From: Amorphoplanes digitatis
GTDB lineage: Bacteria > Actinomycetota > Actinomycetes > Mycobacteriales > Micromonosporaceae
DNA length: 64,000 bases
Direction of reading: 5' to 3'
NCBI RefSeq assembly: GCF_014205335.1
Contig: NZ_JACHNH010000001.1
Coordinates: 4,582,501-4,646,500, forward strand
Below the pieces are notes generated by a model. It saw nothing but the letters and a program-made list of their open reading frames with translations. It ran no database searches and had not been told where the DNA came from. The stretch's first letter is position 1; the number at the start of each line of letters is the position of its first letter. The position numbers and the translations under genes were made by a program. Shown in pieces: positions 56,716 through 64,000 of the stretch.

Positions 56716-58197
56716 TCAGGACGTGCGGCGGAACGTGGCGTCGGCGCGGCCCGCGGCGGTCGTGATCGGGTCGATCCTCAGTTGATAGTTGCTGTGCCGT
56801 ACGTAGCGGTCGGGGAAGTTGTACGACTGGAACGAGGACCAGGCGGCGTCCGCCAGCCCGGCGACCTGACGGAAGGTGGCGTCCTGGCGGAACGTCGCGG
56901 ACCCGTTGTTCGGCTCGAGCCGCAGCACGTAGTTGTTGTGCCGCAGGTAGTAGCCCGGGAGGTTCACCGATTCGAACGAGACGGCGGCGCCGTCGGCCAG
57001 CCCGGGCACCACGCGGAACTGGGCGTCCAGCGCCGGGCTCACGTTCGCGTCGATGCGGGCGCTGAAGGACTGGTGGCGTACGTATCGGTCCGGGAAGTTG
57101 AAGGACTGTATCCGCTGGACGGTGACCGCTCCCGGGTTGCCGAGCTCGCCGGACGGGCCGGGCAGGACCGTCGCGGTGGACACCGGGATGCCGAGGCTGG
57201 GCGTGCCGTCCGGGTTCCAGGAGATCCGCTGGGCGCGGCTGGTGCGGGTGGTGCCGCAGCCCTGCGAGGCCGAGTCGTTGGCGTGGTAGACGATCCAGTC
57301 CTCGGCGCCGTCGGGAGACTTGAAGAACGCGTGGTGCGCCGGGCCGAACACGCCGTTCGCGTCGTTGCGCTGGAACAGCGGGTTGGCGAGCTTGGTCCAC
57401 GAGCCGCGGCTCAGCGGGTCGGAGCCGGTGAGCTCGAGCGCTCCGATCTTGTAGTCGGGCGTGCCGCAGTAGCTGGCGGAGTAGGTCAGGAACGTGCGGC
57501 CGTCGCGTTGCAGCACGTACGGGCCCTCGTTGACCGGGTTGCCCACCCGCTCCCAGGCGTAGGTGGGCTCGGAGATCAGGGCGCCGAGTGCCGCGGGCGT
57601 CCACGGATTGGTCAGGCGGGAGACGAAGAGGCTCTGCAGTCCGCCGTTCTCGAAGCCGCTGTTGTTGTTGAACGCGGAGAACACGAAGTAGTTGACACCG
57701 CCGACGGTCATCACGCTGCCGTCGATCGACCAGCCGTTGTTCGGCATCAGGACGAGCGGGCCCTTGTAGGCGTACGGCCCCATCGGGTCGGTGCCCGCGC
57801 TCTCCAGCACGTGCTGGCGTTGCCCGCCGCAGCAGGCGGCCGGGCCGGCCGAGTAGTACAGGTACCAGCGCCGGCCGTTCGGCCCGTCGAGCAGGTGCAG
57901 GCTCGGCGCCCACATGTTGGACACCGCGTTCGGCTGCGACATCGTGAACACCGTCGTCTCGGCCGCGGTGCGCAGGCCGGCGATGGTGGAGGCCTTCCGG
58001 ATGTAGATCCGGCCGGTCCAGGTCGTCGCCGCGTAGTAGTAGCTGCCGTTGTGGTAGCCCAGCCAGGGATCGGCGCTGTTTGGCGTGCCGACGATCGGAT
58101 TCTGGAAGGACGCTCCGGGCGCGGCGCCGGCCGGAGCGGGTGCCACGACGAGTGCCGCCGCGGTCAGCAACGCGATGGCCATGGCTCGTAGACGCAT
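56716..58197 (-). CDS. secreted GH43 arabinan-degrading enzyme with AbfB module
   Basis: 493 residues from ATG 58197 (GAGGAG upstream). Sec signal ends GAA. The five-bladed GH43 propeller shows the acidic triad: Asp in NSADPWLGYH, Asp in NNGWSIDGSV and Glu in NEGPYVLQ. From about residue 350 an AbfB (CBM42) module of three repeats (SFNFPDRYVRHQSF; NLPGYYLRHNNY; SYNFPDRYVRHSNY) binds arabinofuranose side chains. The enzyme likely removes or cuts arabinose from arabinan or arabinoxylan. It is divergent from another GH43 gene and shares operators with it. Confidence 0.92.
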   Translation of the reverse strand: MRLRAMAIALLTAAALVVAPAPAGAAPGASFQNPIVGTPNSADPWLGYHNGSYYYAATTWTGRIYIRKASTIAGLRTAAETTVFTMSQPNAVSNMWAPSLHLLDGPNGRRWYLYYSAGPAACCGGQRQHVLESAGTDPMGPYAYKGPLVLMPNNGWSIDGSVMTVGGVNYFVFSAFNNNSGFENGGLQSLFVSRLTNPWTPAALGALISEPTYAWERVGNPVNEGPYVLQRDGRTFLTYSASYCGTPDYKIGALELTGSDPLSRGSWTKLANPLFQRNDANGVFGPAHHAFFKSPDGAEDWIVYHANDSASQGCGTTRTSRAQRISWNPDGTPSLGIPVSTATVLPGPSGELGNPGAVTVQRIQSFNFPDRYVRHQSFSARIDANVSPALDAQFRVVPGLADGAAVSFESVNLPGYYLRHNNYVLRLEPNNGSATFRQDATFRQVAGLADAAWSSFQSYNFPDRYVRHSNYQLRIDPITTAAGRADATFRRTS

Positions 58198-58214
58198 GCG
58201 GCTCCTCGCGGAAT

Positions 58215-58228
58215 TGTTAACGGTCACA
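58215..58228. promoter_or_regulatory. GH43 operator, site 1
   Basis: TGTTAACGGTCACA, an imperfect palindrome around CGG of the LacI-family type, 17 bp before the AbfB-GH43 start. The same 14 bp occur at 58303-58316. Confidence 0.72.
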
Positions 58229-58302
58229 TCGATGTCGGGGATGTTACGAGACATCGACACGCCTCACAAGACTCCCTTGACGAGGCGCCGGTGCGGCATG
58301 CA

Positions 58303-58316
58303 TGTTAACGGTCACA
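58303..58316. promoter_or_regulatory. GH43 operator, site 2
   Basis: A second, identical TGTTAACGGTCACA, 35 bp before the ricin-GH43 start and 88 bp from site 1. A weaker related TGTTACGAGACA lies between them at 58242-58253. Confidence 0.72.
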
Positions 58317-58351
58317 CCGCACCCCTCCCCCGTACCCGAAGGAAGACGCCG

Positions 58352-59797
58352 ATGGATCTCCCCGCCCGCATCCGTCGCCGGATCATGGCCGTGCCCGTCC
58401 TGGTGGTGATGCTGCTGGCCGGCTTCGCCGCGCCGGCGTCCGCCCAGTTCATCACCGTTCGCAACCCGGTCATCTCCCAGCGCGCCGACACCGCGATCTA
58501 CAAGCACACCGACGGCTTCTACTACATGACCGCCTCGGTGCCCGACTACAAGCGCGTCGAGCTGCGCCGCGCGACCACCCTCCAGGGGCTGGGCACCGCC
58601 GCGACGGCCAACGCGTTCGTCGCGCCGTCCAGCGGGGCGCTCAGCGGCTGGATCTGGGCGCCCGACATCCAGTACGTCGACGGCGCCTGGTACATGTACT
58701 TCTCGGCGTCGCCCGGCACCGCGCGCTTCGATCAGCGGCTGTACTGGATCCGCAACACCTGCGCGAACCCGATGACCTGCGCGTGGAGCGCGCCGGCGCG
58801 GTTCAACACCGGCTGGGAGTCGTTCCAGCTCGACGCGGCGTCGTTCGTCAACCGCGGCGTCCGCTACTTCGTCTGGGCGCAGGACAGCCCGTCGACGAGC
58901 TTCAACAGCCACATGTACATCGCCCGCATGAACGGCCCGACCGCCATCACCGGATCCGCGGTGGAGATCGCCCGGCCGACCGTCGCCTGGGAGAAGGAGG
59001 GCGTCGCCGGTGTCGTGGAGGGCCCGTCGCCGCTGGTGAAGAACGGCAGGGTCTACATCGCCTACTCGGCCTCCGCGACCGACTCCCGCTACAAGCTGGG
59101 CCTGCTGTCGTCCTGGGACAACGTCGACCTGCTCAACTCCGCGTCCTGGTACAAGCACCCCAACCCGGTGTTCCAGACCGCCAACGGCGTGTACGGGCCC
59201 GGCCACGGCAGCTTCACCGTCGCCGAGGACAACACCACCGACATGCTCGTCTACCACGCCCGCGACTACGCCACCCCCACGCCGGACGCGCTGACCGACC
59301 CGAACCGGCACACCCGCGTGCAGCAGCTGTTGTGGCGCGAGAACGGCGACCCGTTCTTCGGCCAGCCGATACCCAGCACCGTCACCAACCCCGGCATCCG
59401 CGGCCAGCACAGCAACCGGTGCGTCGACAACTACAACCGCGACACCACGCCGGGCGCCCTGGTACGCCTCTACGACTGCAACGGCGGCACCGCGCAGCAG
59501 TGGGAGCTCACCTACCGGGCGGGCACCTACTACGAGATCCGCAACCGCAACACCGGCACCTGCCTGGAGGACCTGAACTCAAGCACCGCCTCGAACGCCG
59601 ACGTCGGCCTCAACGCGTGCAACTCCTCCACCGCGCAGCAGTGGACCGCCCAGGACCGCGGCAGCGGCTGGTTCTCCCTGCGCAACATCGCCGGCAACAT
59701 GTGCCTGGACAACTACGAGTGGAACGCCGCCAACGGCGCGCGCCTGTCCCTGTACGCCTGCAACGGCGTGGCCGCCCAGCTATGGCGACTGGGCTGA
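58352..59797 (+). CDS. secreted GH43 enzyme with ricin-type lectin module
   Basis: 481 residues. ATG with GAAGGAAG upstream. Signal peptide ends PASAQ. GH43 propeller with Asp in SQRADTAIYKHTDG, Asp in IWAPDIQYVDG-type region and Glu in GVVEGPSPLVKNG. After about residue 345 a ricin-B/CBM13 trefoil follows (SNRCVDNYNRDTTPGALVRLYDC; TGTCLEDLNSS; GNMCLDNYEWN, each with QQW-type repeats). The first GH43 acid, normally in NPVxxxxADP, is a variant here (NPVISQRADT), with Thr replacing the Pro. Probable xylan or arabinan side-chain activity. Confidence 0.9.
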   Translation: MDLPARIRRRIMAVPVLVVMLLAGFAAPASAQFITVRNPVISQRADTAIYKHTDGFYYMTASVPDYKRVELRRATTLQGLGTAATANAFVAPSSGALSGWIWAPDIQYVDGAWYMYFSASPGTARFDQRLYWIRNTCANPMTCAWSAPARFNTGWESFQLDAASFVNRGVRYFVWAQDSPSTSFNSHMYIARMNGPTAITGSAVEIARPTVAWEKEGVAGVVEGPSPLVKNGRVYIAYSASATDSRYKLGLLSSWDNVDLLNSASWYKHPNPVFQTANGVYGPGHGSFTVAEDNTTDMLVYHARDYATPTPDALTDPNRHTRVQQLLWRENGDPFFGQPIPSTVTNPGIRGQHSNRCVDNYNRDTTPGALVRLYDCNGGTAQQWELTYRAGTYYEIRNRNTGTCLEDLNSSTASNADVGLNACNSSTAQQWTAQDRGSGWFSLRNIAGNMCLDNYEWNAANGARLSLYACNGVAAQLWRLG

Positions 59798-59814
59798 CCC
59801 GCACGGGGCGACCA

Positions 59815-60393
59815 TCAGCGTCCCGGCGCGCCCTGGGCTTCCACCCGCTCCAGCTCAGGGTCGCGCAGACCGACTGTGTCAGTGGTCCAGAACGCCTCGG
59901 GATAGACCAGCCGGCCGACCATCCACGGCTGGTACGACGAAAGAAGCGCCACCTGGAACCCCGGGTCCGGGATGCGCGTCGAGGGCCGGTCGAACCCGAG
60001 GGCGGAGGCGGATCTGAACCCGCGGCGTCCGTAGTAGTCCGGGCTGCCCTCGAGGAAAACGGCCGGCGCGCCACGATCCCCGGCGGTCTCCAGCGCCGCC
60101 GCGACCAACGCGGTGCCGACGCCGTTGCGCTGGAGGTCGGGACGTACCGACAGCGGGGAGAGCACCACCACCTCGACCAGCTCGCGTCGAGCGTCCACCC
60201 AGCCGCGCGAGAGACCGACGTGCCCGACCAGCTCCCCGTCGACAACAGCGACCAAACTCGCCCGAGCCGCTCCGCCGGCCCGCAGAGCCCGCATCATCTG
60301 CACAACGCGCCCGTCCGTTGGCTCGCCGAACGCCGCCGAGACGACCCTCTCGGCAGCCGTCTCTTCGGCCGGCATCACATCACGGATCTCCAT
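59815..60393 (-). CDS. GNAT family N-acetyltransferase
   Basis: 192 residues. GNAT core: VVVLSPLSVRPDLQRNGVGTALVAAALE, then PAVFLEGSPDYYGRRGFRSA. This is the YhbS-like subgroup. Substrate unknown. The gene is close to the frameshifted TPR-like gene on the same strand and may have been co-transcribed with it. Confidence 0.88.
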   Translation of the reverse strand: MEIRDVMPAEETAAERVVSAAFGEPTDGRVVQMMRALRAGGAARASLVAVVDGELVGHVGLSRGWVDARRELVEVVVLSPLSVRPDLQRNGVGTALVAAALETAGDRGAPAVFLEGSPDYYGRRGFRSASALGFDRPSTRIPDPGFQVALLSSYQPWMVGRLVYPEAFWTTDTVGLRDPELERVEAQGAPGR

Positions 60394-60408
60394 GGCGCGA
60401 CCGTAGTG

Positions 60409-60835
60409 TCAGTGGCCGGCCGCCGCACCGCAGTTTCTCGGGCCCGTTGCGTGACGCACGACGATCGACATGGATCTCGACTGGGCCTCCCGGCAGATGG
60501 CGACAGCCTCCGCCCCGAGGGCGATCGCGGCCGCCGGCTGCCCCGCCTCGTCCAGCCGCCTTGCCTGTTCGCGCAGCAGGAAGGCGTGGTAGGGCAGGAA
60601 CCCGGAACGGTTGGTCCCGCGCCAGCTCCACGGCCTCGTGACCGGCGTCGAGCGCCGGCCCGAGGCGGCCCGTGGCGGCGAGCTGGGTGGCGAGCAGATC
60701 CAGCGCCCGCGCCAACCAGGGCAGGTGGACGGCACGATTCTGAGCCGACAGTTCGCGGCGCAACCGTACGGCCTCTTCGTACAGTCGCCGCTTCTCCTCG
60801 CCGGTCTCGGTGAGGAAGGCCTGGTTCCAGTCCAC
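60409..60835 (-). pseudogene. TPR-like protein gene with a frameshift
   Basis: Two adjacent reading frames form one helical-repeat protein of about 140 residues. The first (ATG 60835, MDWNQAFLTETGEEKRRLYEEAVRLR in part, ending ELARDQPFR) continues in the other frame as FLPYHAFLLREQARRLDEAG and AIALGAEAVAICREAQ. The shift falls in the GGG at 60601-60603 (CCC on the plus strand), and one extra G explains it. The repeat pattern fits two TPR-like helix pairs. It may be a recent pseudogene or a sequencing error. Confidence 0.75.
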
Positions 60836-60868
60836 GGGAGCACCTTGAACCGATCAAGCTCGACCGAT

Positions 60869-60892
60869 GGGCCCGCCGGGATCGGCGGGCCC
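60869..60892. terminator. terminator of the large glycoside hydrolase gene
   Basis: GGGCCCGCCG and CGGCGGGCCC pair over 10 bp around GGAT, 8 bp beyond the minus-strand stop at 60901. Confidence 0.8.
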
Positions 60893-60900
60893 TGGGCTGG

Positions 60901-63900
60901 TCAGGTGAAGGCCTTGAATTCCAGCAGGCCGACCGAGCCGGTGCCGCTGTTCAGGACGGCTCGTAGGCGGGTGGTGCTGATCTGGCCGAAGGTGGCCTGG
61001 TTGTACTGGTTGATCGCCACCGGGTAGCCCGAGGCCGACGGCACGGCCACGTACGCCGTGCCGTTCCAGTACTGGAGGCTCCAGGAGGCGGGCAGGCGCA
61101 CCCCGCCGTTGTCGTCGAAGAAGTAGAGCTGGGCCGAGGTCAGGGTCTGCGCCGCCGGCCAGGTCAGCTCCGCCCACTGCTGGCCCTGCTCGGGCCAGGT
61201 GCCCCAGCGCGGGTTCACCGTGTCGTTGGACGAAGGCGGGTCGACGCCGTCGTTGAGCGCCGCGACGCTTTCCCACGCGGAGGTGTACGACGCGGTCGGC
61301 GTGGCCGCCGGCGCCAGGTTCTGGCCCGGCTGGGGGCCGGGGTCGGGGTCGGTGGTGCCGCGGCGGTAGAGCTTCAGCTCGGTCAGGCCGGTCTTGGCCG
61401 AGCCGGTCGGCTGGGTGAACTGGATACGCAGCCGGGTGGTGCTGACCGCGCCGAACGTCACCTTGTTGTAGTTGGACTGCGGTGTACCCGGCGACTTGAC
61501 CTGGCTCGCGGCGTTCACCCAGGCGCTGCCGTTCCAGTACTGGACCGTGTACGCCGACGGCGGCCGGTACCGGTTGCCCGCCCGGTCGTTGCGGAAGTGG
61601 ATGCGGGCCTCGTCGACCGTCTGCGCCGTTCCGAGGTTGACCTCGTACCAGTCCGTGGCGTTCGGGGTGCCGTAGCTGCCCCAGATCGGTGCGTTTGTCG
61701 GCAGGCCGTCGACCGCGGCGGCCGTGGTGGTGCCCGAGGTCGTGTACGACGCCGAGGTGGCCTTGCCCTGCGCCAGGTTCGGGGTGGTCGAGGTCAGGTC
61801 GACGCCCGCCTTGGCGAAGATGTCGACCATGCGGGCGCTGGACTGGTTGACGTTCTGCGGCGCCTGTAGCCCGGAGAAGGCCGCGTTGTACGTGACCGTT
61901 CCGGTGCCCGCCGGGAAGGTGACCGCACCGGTGGCCGGGTTGTAGACGAACCGGGTGAGTCGGTCGACGGTCGCCACCCGGGTGCCGTCGAGGTAGACGG
62001 AGTAGCCCTGCGGTACGCCGGTGTAGCGGGTCACGCCGTCGGCGGGGTCGTCCCAGACGACGGAGAGGTTCGCGTTGCGGTAGCGCAGGTTGTTGACCGC
62101 GAAGTGCGACCAGCCGATGTTGATCGGGGACAGCTCGATCTGGGCGTCGTTGCGGGGCCGCAGGCCGGCGACGTCCTCGATGACGGTCCAGTTGCTGCTG
62201 CCGAGGATGTTGTGGTGGATCCACGAGCGGTAGGTGATGGCGCTGCCGTTCCAGTCCGCCCAGAACTCGTTGGCGTCGGGCCAGCGGGTGTCGCCGCCGA
62301 CGTACTGCGCCCAGGTGTTCCAGTAGAGCAGCTTCTTGTAGTCCTCGGCGCTCATCCACTCGTTCGGGTAGTTGCGCAGCACCGAGGAGTACAGCCGGAA
62401 CTGCACCGTCGAGTTGATGGTGGAGAAGTTGTTGCTGCCCGGGTTGCCGGCCGCCGCGGCGGCGGCCTTGTCGCGCTGGTTCGCCGTGTAGAACGGGAAG
62501 ATCGGGTAGTCGGCCGGGTCGGCGAACAGCCGCAGGGCCTCGCGGTACTCGGCCGTGTTCGGCATCAGGCCGACCGAGTACGGGTAGTAGTTGTTGATCT
62601 CCTTCCAGGGCACGTGGGTGTTGGTGGACACGTGCTTGTGCTCGAGCAGCCGGCGGCTCGGGTTCCACAGGGTGCCGACGACGCCGGTGCGGATCCGGTC
62701 CGCGAGGGCCTGCATCTCGGTGGCCTTGGTGGTGTTACCCATCAGGGAGTACGCGTCGCGGGCCGCGTTGGCGGCGGACCACACGTAGGCGGTCTCCGCC
62801 CGGTCGAGGTTGCCGGCCCGCCAGTGGAACGAGACGGCGTCGGCGTCGTTGCCGGTCATCGCGCCCCAGTCGTACTCGATGACGCCGTTGTTGTTGGTGT
62901 CGTACGTGGCGAGCTGGCCCTTCGCGTCGCCCTCGGCGTACCGGGCGAAGTTCTGCAGCATGGCCGGCTGCCCGCCGTGGATCTGGTATGCGCGCCAGGC
63001 CGCCTCGGCGATGTACTGGGTGTAGGAGTTTGACCAGTTCTCCGGGTCGCCCGGGTTGTCCATGAACCGGCCGCCGGCCGACGACTGGCCGACCGCCAGG
63101 TACGGACCGTAGGAGTACTCCGGGCTGCGCAGGTACTTCAGGTCGTCGATGTGCATCGGCTGGGTCAGCGCGATCGCGTTGTTGTACCCGGTGGCGCCCT
63201 CGACGGACTGCGGGAACTGGAAGTCCTGCCCGGGTATGTCGACGTCCAGGTAGTTGAAGCGCATCAGCCACCAGCGGTAGTAGATGTTCTTCTTGATCGC
63301 GGCGTCGGGCACGTCGATGTAGGGCACGTTCTGCGCCCACCACCGGTTGTAGTCGCGCACGTGGGTGGCGAACGCGGTGGCCGGTGCGTACCCGCGGTAG
63401 GCGTTGTACTCGGTGAGCGACTGCGGCACCTCGTTGGCGACGAGGCCAAGCTGCACCTTCGTCGTCACGGTCTGGCCCGCGGCGACGGTGACCGACCGGG
63501 TCAGTGCGCCGCTCGCGGCGGCGAAGCCGTCACCGGAGAACCGCGGGTAGAGCGTCGTCAGGTTGTTCTTGACCGCCCGGGTACCGGTCAGCTCGGTGCC
63601 GCTGCCGGTCGTCGCGTACGGGGAGACGGCGCTGAGCTGCACGGTGGCCGACGCGGTGCCGGTGTTGACGACGGCGAGGTTGGTCACCAGCACGTTGTTG
63701 TGGGTGATGAACTTGGTGACCTCCAGGCGTACCGAGCCGCTGGTGTGGACGCTGCGCCAGTGGCTGGGCGTCTGCTTGCGCTGCGCGGTCTGCTCGGTGA
63801 ACGTGCCGGGCGACGCCGTCACCGCGTACGCGTTCTGGCTGCTGATGTTGTCCCAGTAGGCCGCGTTTCCGCCGAAGCCGATGACGGCCGGGTTGTGGGT

Positions 63901-64000
63901 GTACATGAACGCGCCCCGGCCGCGGGTCATCAGCAGCGTGCCGGCCGGGTCGCTGCCGGTACGCGCCAGCAGCCGGTCCATCCAGAAGTCGGTGCCGGAG
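60901..64000 (-). CDS. large secreted glycoside hydrolase with two C-terminal discoidin/CBM32-like modules, 5' end off window
   Basis: 1,033 codons visible; the frame is open to the window edge, so the N-terminus and any signal peptide are missing. The central part (about 210-620 from the first visible Met) has (alpha/alpha)6-barrel features of GH63/MGH1-like enzymes: KKNIYYRWWLMRFNY, DWGAMTGNDADAVSFHW, AETAYVWSAANAARDAY, NYPNEWMSAEDYKKLLYWNTW. A short Ig-like part is followed by two F5/8-type-C modules: NLAQGKATSASYTTSGTTTAAAVDG and the last 140 residues (NLAPAATPTASYTSAWESVAALNDG). A secreted polysaccharide hydrolase is likely; the exact GH family is uncertain. Confidence 0.82.
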   Translation of the reverse strand, partial: SGTDFWMDRLLARTGSDPAGTLLMTRGRGAFMYTHNPAVIGFGGNAAYWDNISSQNAYAVTASPGTFTEQTAQRKQTPSHWRSVHTSGSVRLEVTKFITHNNVLVTNLAVVNTGTASATVQLSAVSPYATTGSGTELTGTRAVKNNLTTLYPRFSGDGFAAASGALTRSVTVAAGQTVTTKVQLGLVANEVPQSLTEYNAYRGYAPATAFATHVRDYNRWWAQNVPYIDVPDAAIKKNIYYRWWLMRFNYLDVDIPGQDFQFPQSVEGATGYNNAIALTQPMHIDDLKYLRSPEYSYGPYLAVGQSSAGGRFMDNPGDPENWSNSYTQYIAEAAWRAYQIHGGQPAMLQNFARYAEGDAKGQLATYDTNNNGVIEYDWGAMTGNDADAVSFHWRAGNLDRAETAYVWSAANAARDAYSLMGNTTKATEMQALADRIRTGVVGTLWNPSRRLLEHKHVSTNTHVPWKEINNYYPYSVGLMPNTAEYREALRLFADPADYPIFPFYTANQRDKAAAAAAGNPGSNNFSTINSTVQFRLYSSVLRNYPNEWMSAEDYKKLLYWNTWAQYVGGDTRWPDANEFWADWNGSAITYRSWIHHNILGSSNWTVIEDVAGLRPRNDAQIELSPINIGWSHFAVNNLRYRNANLSVVWDDPADGVTRYTGVPQGYSVYLDGTRVATVDRLTRFVYNPATGAVTFPAGTGTVTYNAAFSGLQAPQNVNQSSARMVDIFAKAGVDLTSTTPNLAQGKATSASYTTSGTTTAAAVDGLPTNAPIWGSYGTPNATDWYEVNLGTAQTVDEARIHFRNDRAGNRYRPPSAYTVQYWNGSAWVNAASQVKSPGTPQSNYNKVTFGAVSTTRLRIQFTQPTGSAKTGLTELKLYRRGTTDPDPGPQPGQNLAPAATPTASYTSAWESVAALNDGVDPPSSNDTVNPRWGTWPEQGQQWAELTWPAAQTLTSAQLYFFDDNGGVRLPASWSLQYWNGTAYVAVPSASGYPVAINQYNQATFGQISTTRLRAVLNSGTGSVGLLEFKAFT

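Noticed and set aside
1..64000. tRNA, rRNA, insertion sequence, prophage or biosynthetic megasynthase genes
   Set aside because: No cloverleaf, transposase, integrase, phage structural gene or PKS/NRPS domain was recognised.

Overview
The window is very GC-rich DNA (roughly 70 percent) with strong G/C at third codon positions, many GTG starts, 4-bp ATGA/GTGA stop-start overlaps and several starts that look leaderless. The gene set (SWIM/DUF6493 pair, NasA/NirBD, Acg-like and DoxX-like proteins, DUF4873, DUF1048 with PadR, secreted GH43 enzymes with AbfB or ricin modules) fits a filamentous, soil-type actinobacterium, probably Micromonosporaceae such as Actinoplanes. That placement is an inference from gene content and composition. 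No rRNA, tRNA, CRISPR array, insertion sequence or prophage module was seen. Both window edges cut through genes.

Region by region. 1-5.6 kb: a sugar-uptake operon (two permeases, a lipoprotein binding protein, a GH42 beta-galactosidase) divergent from its LacI-type regulator, with two operator palindromes between them. 5.6-7 kb: a P-loop kinase, a VOC protein and a 16-bp tandem repeat. 7-11.2 kb: a translationally coupled SWIM zinc-finger protein and a large DUF6493-like protein with an internal 15-residue repeat. 11.2-14.3 kb: an enolase-superfamily racemase/OSB synthase coupled to a GNAT protein, and a GH26-like lipoprotein. 14.6-20.7 kb: a secreted M4 metalloprotease, a perfect bidirectional hairpin, a DUF6642-like protein, small proteins, an Acg-like nitroreductase and a DoxX-like membrane protein. 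20.8-25.1 kb: a membrane GGDEF-EAL protein and a PilZ protein, both c-di-GMP related. 25.2-31.3 kb: an AurF-like diiron protein, TetR, DUF4873, a VirS-like AraC regulator, then a Baeyer-Villiger-type monooxygenase, SDR and alpha/beta-hydrolase operon, whose layout recalls the mycobacterial virS-mymA locus. 31.4-36.3 kb: a trypsin-like protease, a membrane protein, an AGE-family sugar epimerase, and an AraC regulator with a dihydrofolate-reductase-fold protein.

36.3-44.5 kb is one six-gene nitrate assimilation operon on the minus strand: uroporphyrinogen-III synthase with a winged helix, CbiX/SirB-like chelatase, NasA, NirB, NirD, NarK. The first two genes plausibly supply siroheme for NirB. 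44.6-50.5 kb: small secreted and hypothetical proteins, an MT0933-type small antitoxin-like protein, an AI-2E family transporter, a PQQ-type sugar dehydrogenase and a chemotaxis receptor, with two diverged copies of a 46-bp block 2.4 kb apart. 50.7-55.3 kb: a glycosyltransferase, a PadR/DUF1048/DUF1048 operon with three evenly spaced operator palindromes, a DksA-type zinc-finger protein and a PucR/CdaR-type regulator whose upstream regions carry related palindromes, and a lipoprotein. 55.4-64 kb: an M15-like secreted protein, two divergent secreted GH43 enzymes sharing duplicated operators, a GNAT protein, a frameshifted TPR-like gene and a large secreted glycoside hydrolase running off the window.

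Taken together the window is strongly weighted to plant-polysaccharide breakdown and uptake (GH42, GH26, two GH43, an (alpha/alpha)6-type hydrolase, AGE epimerase), nitrate assimilation and several small regulated accessory operons.
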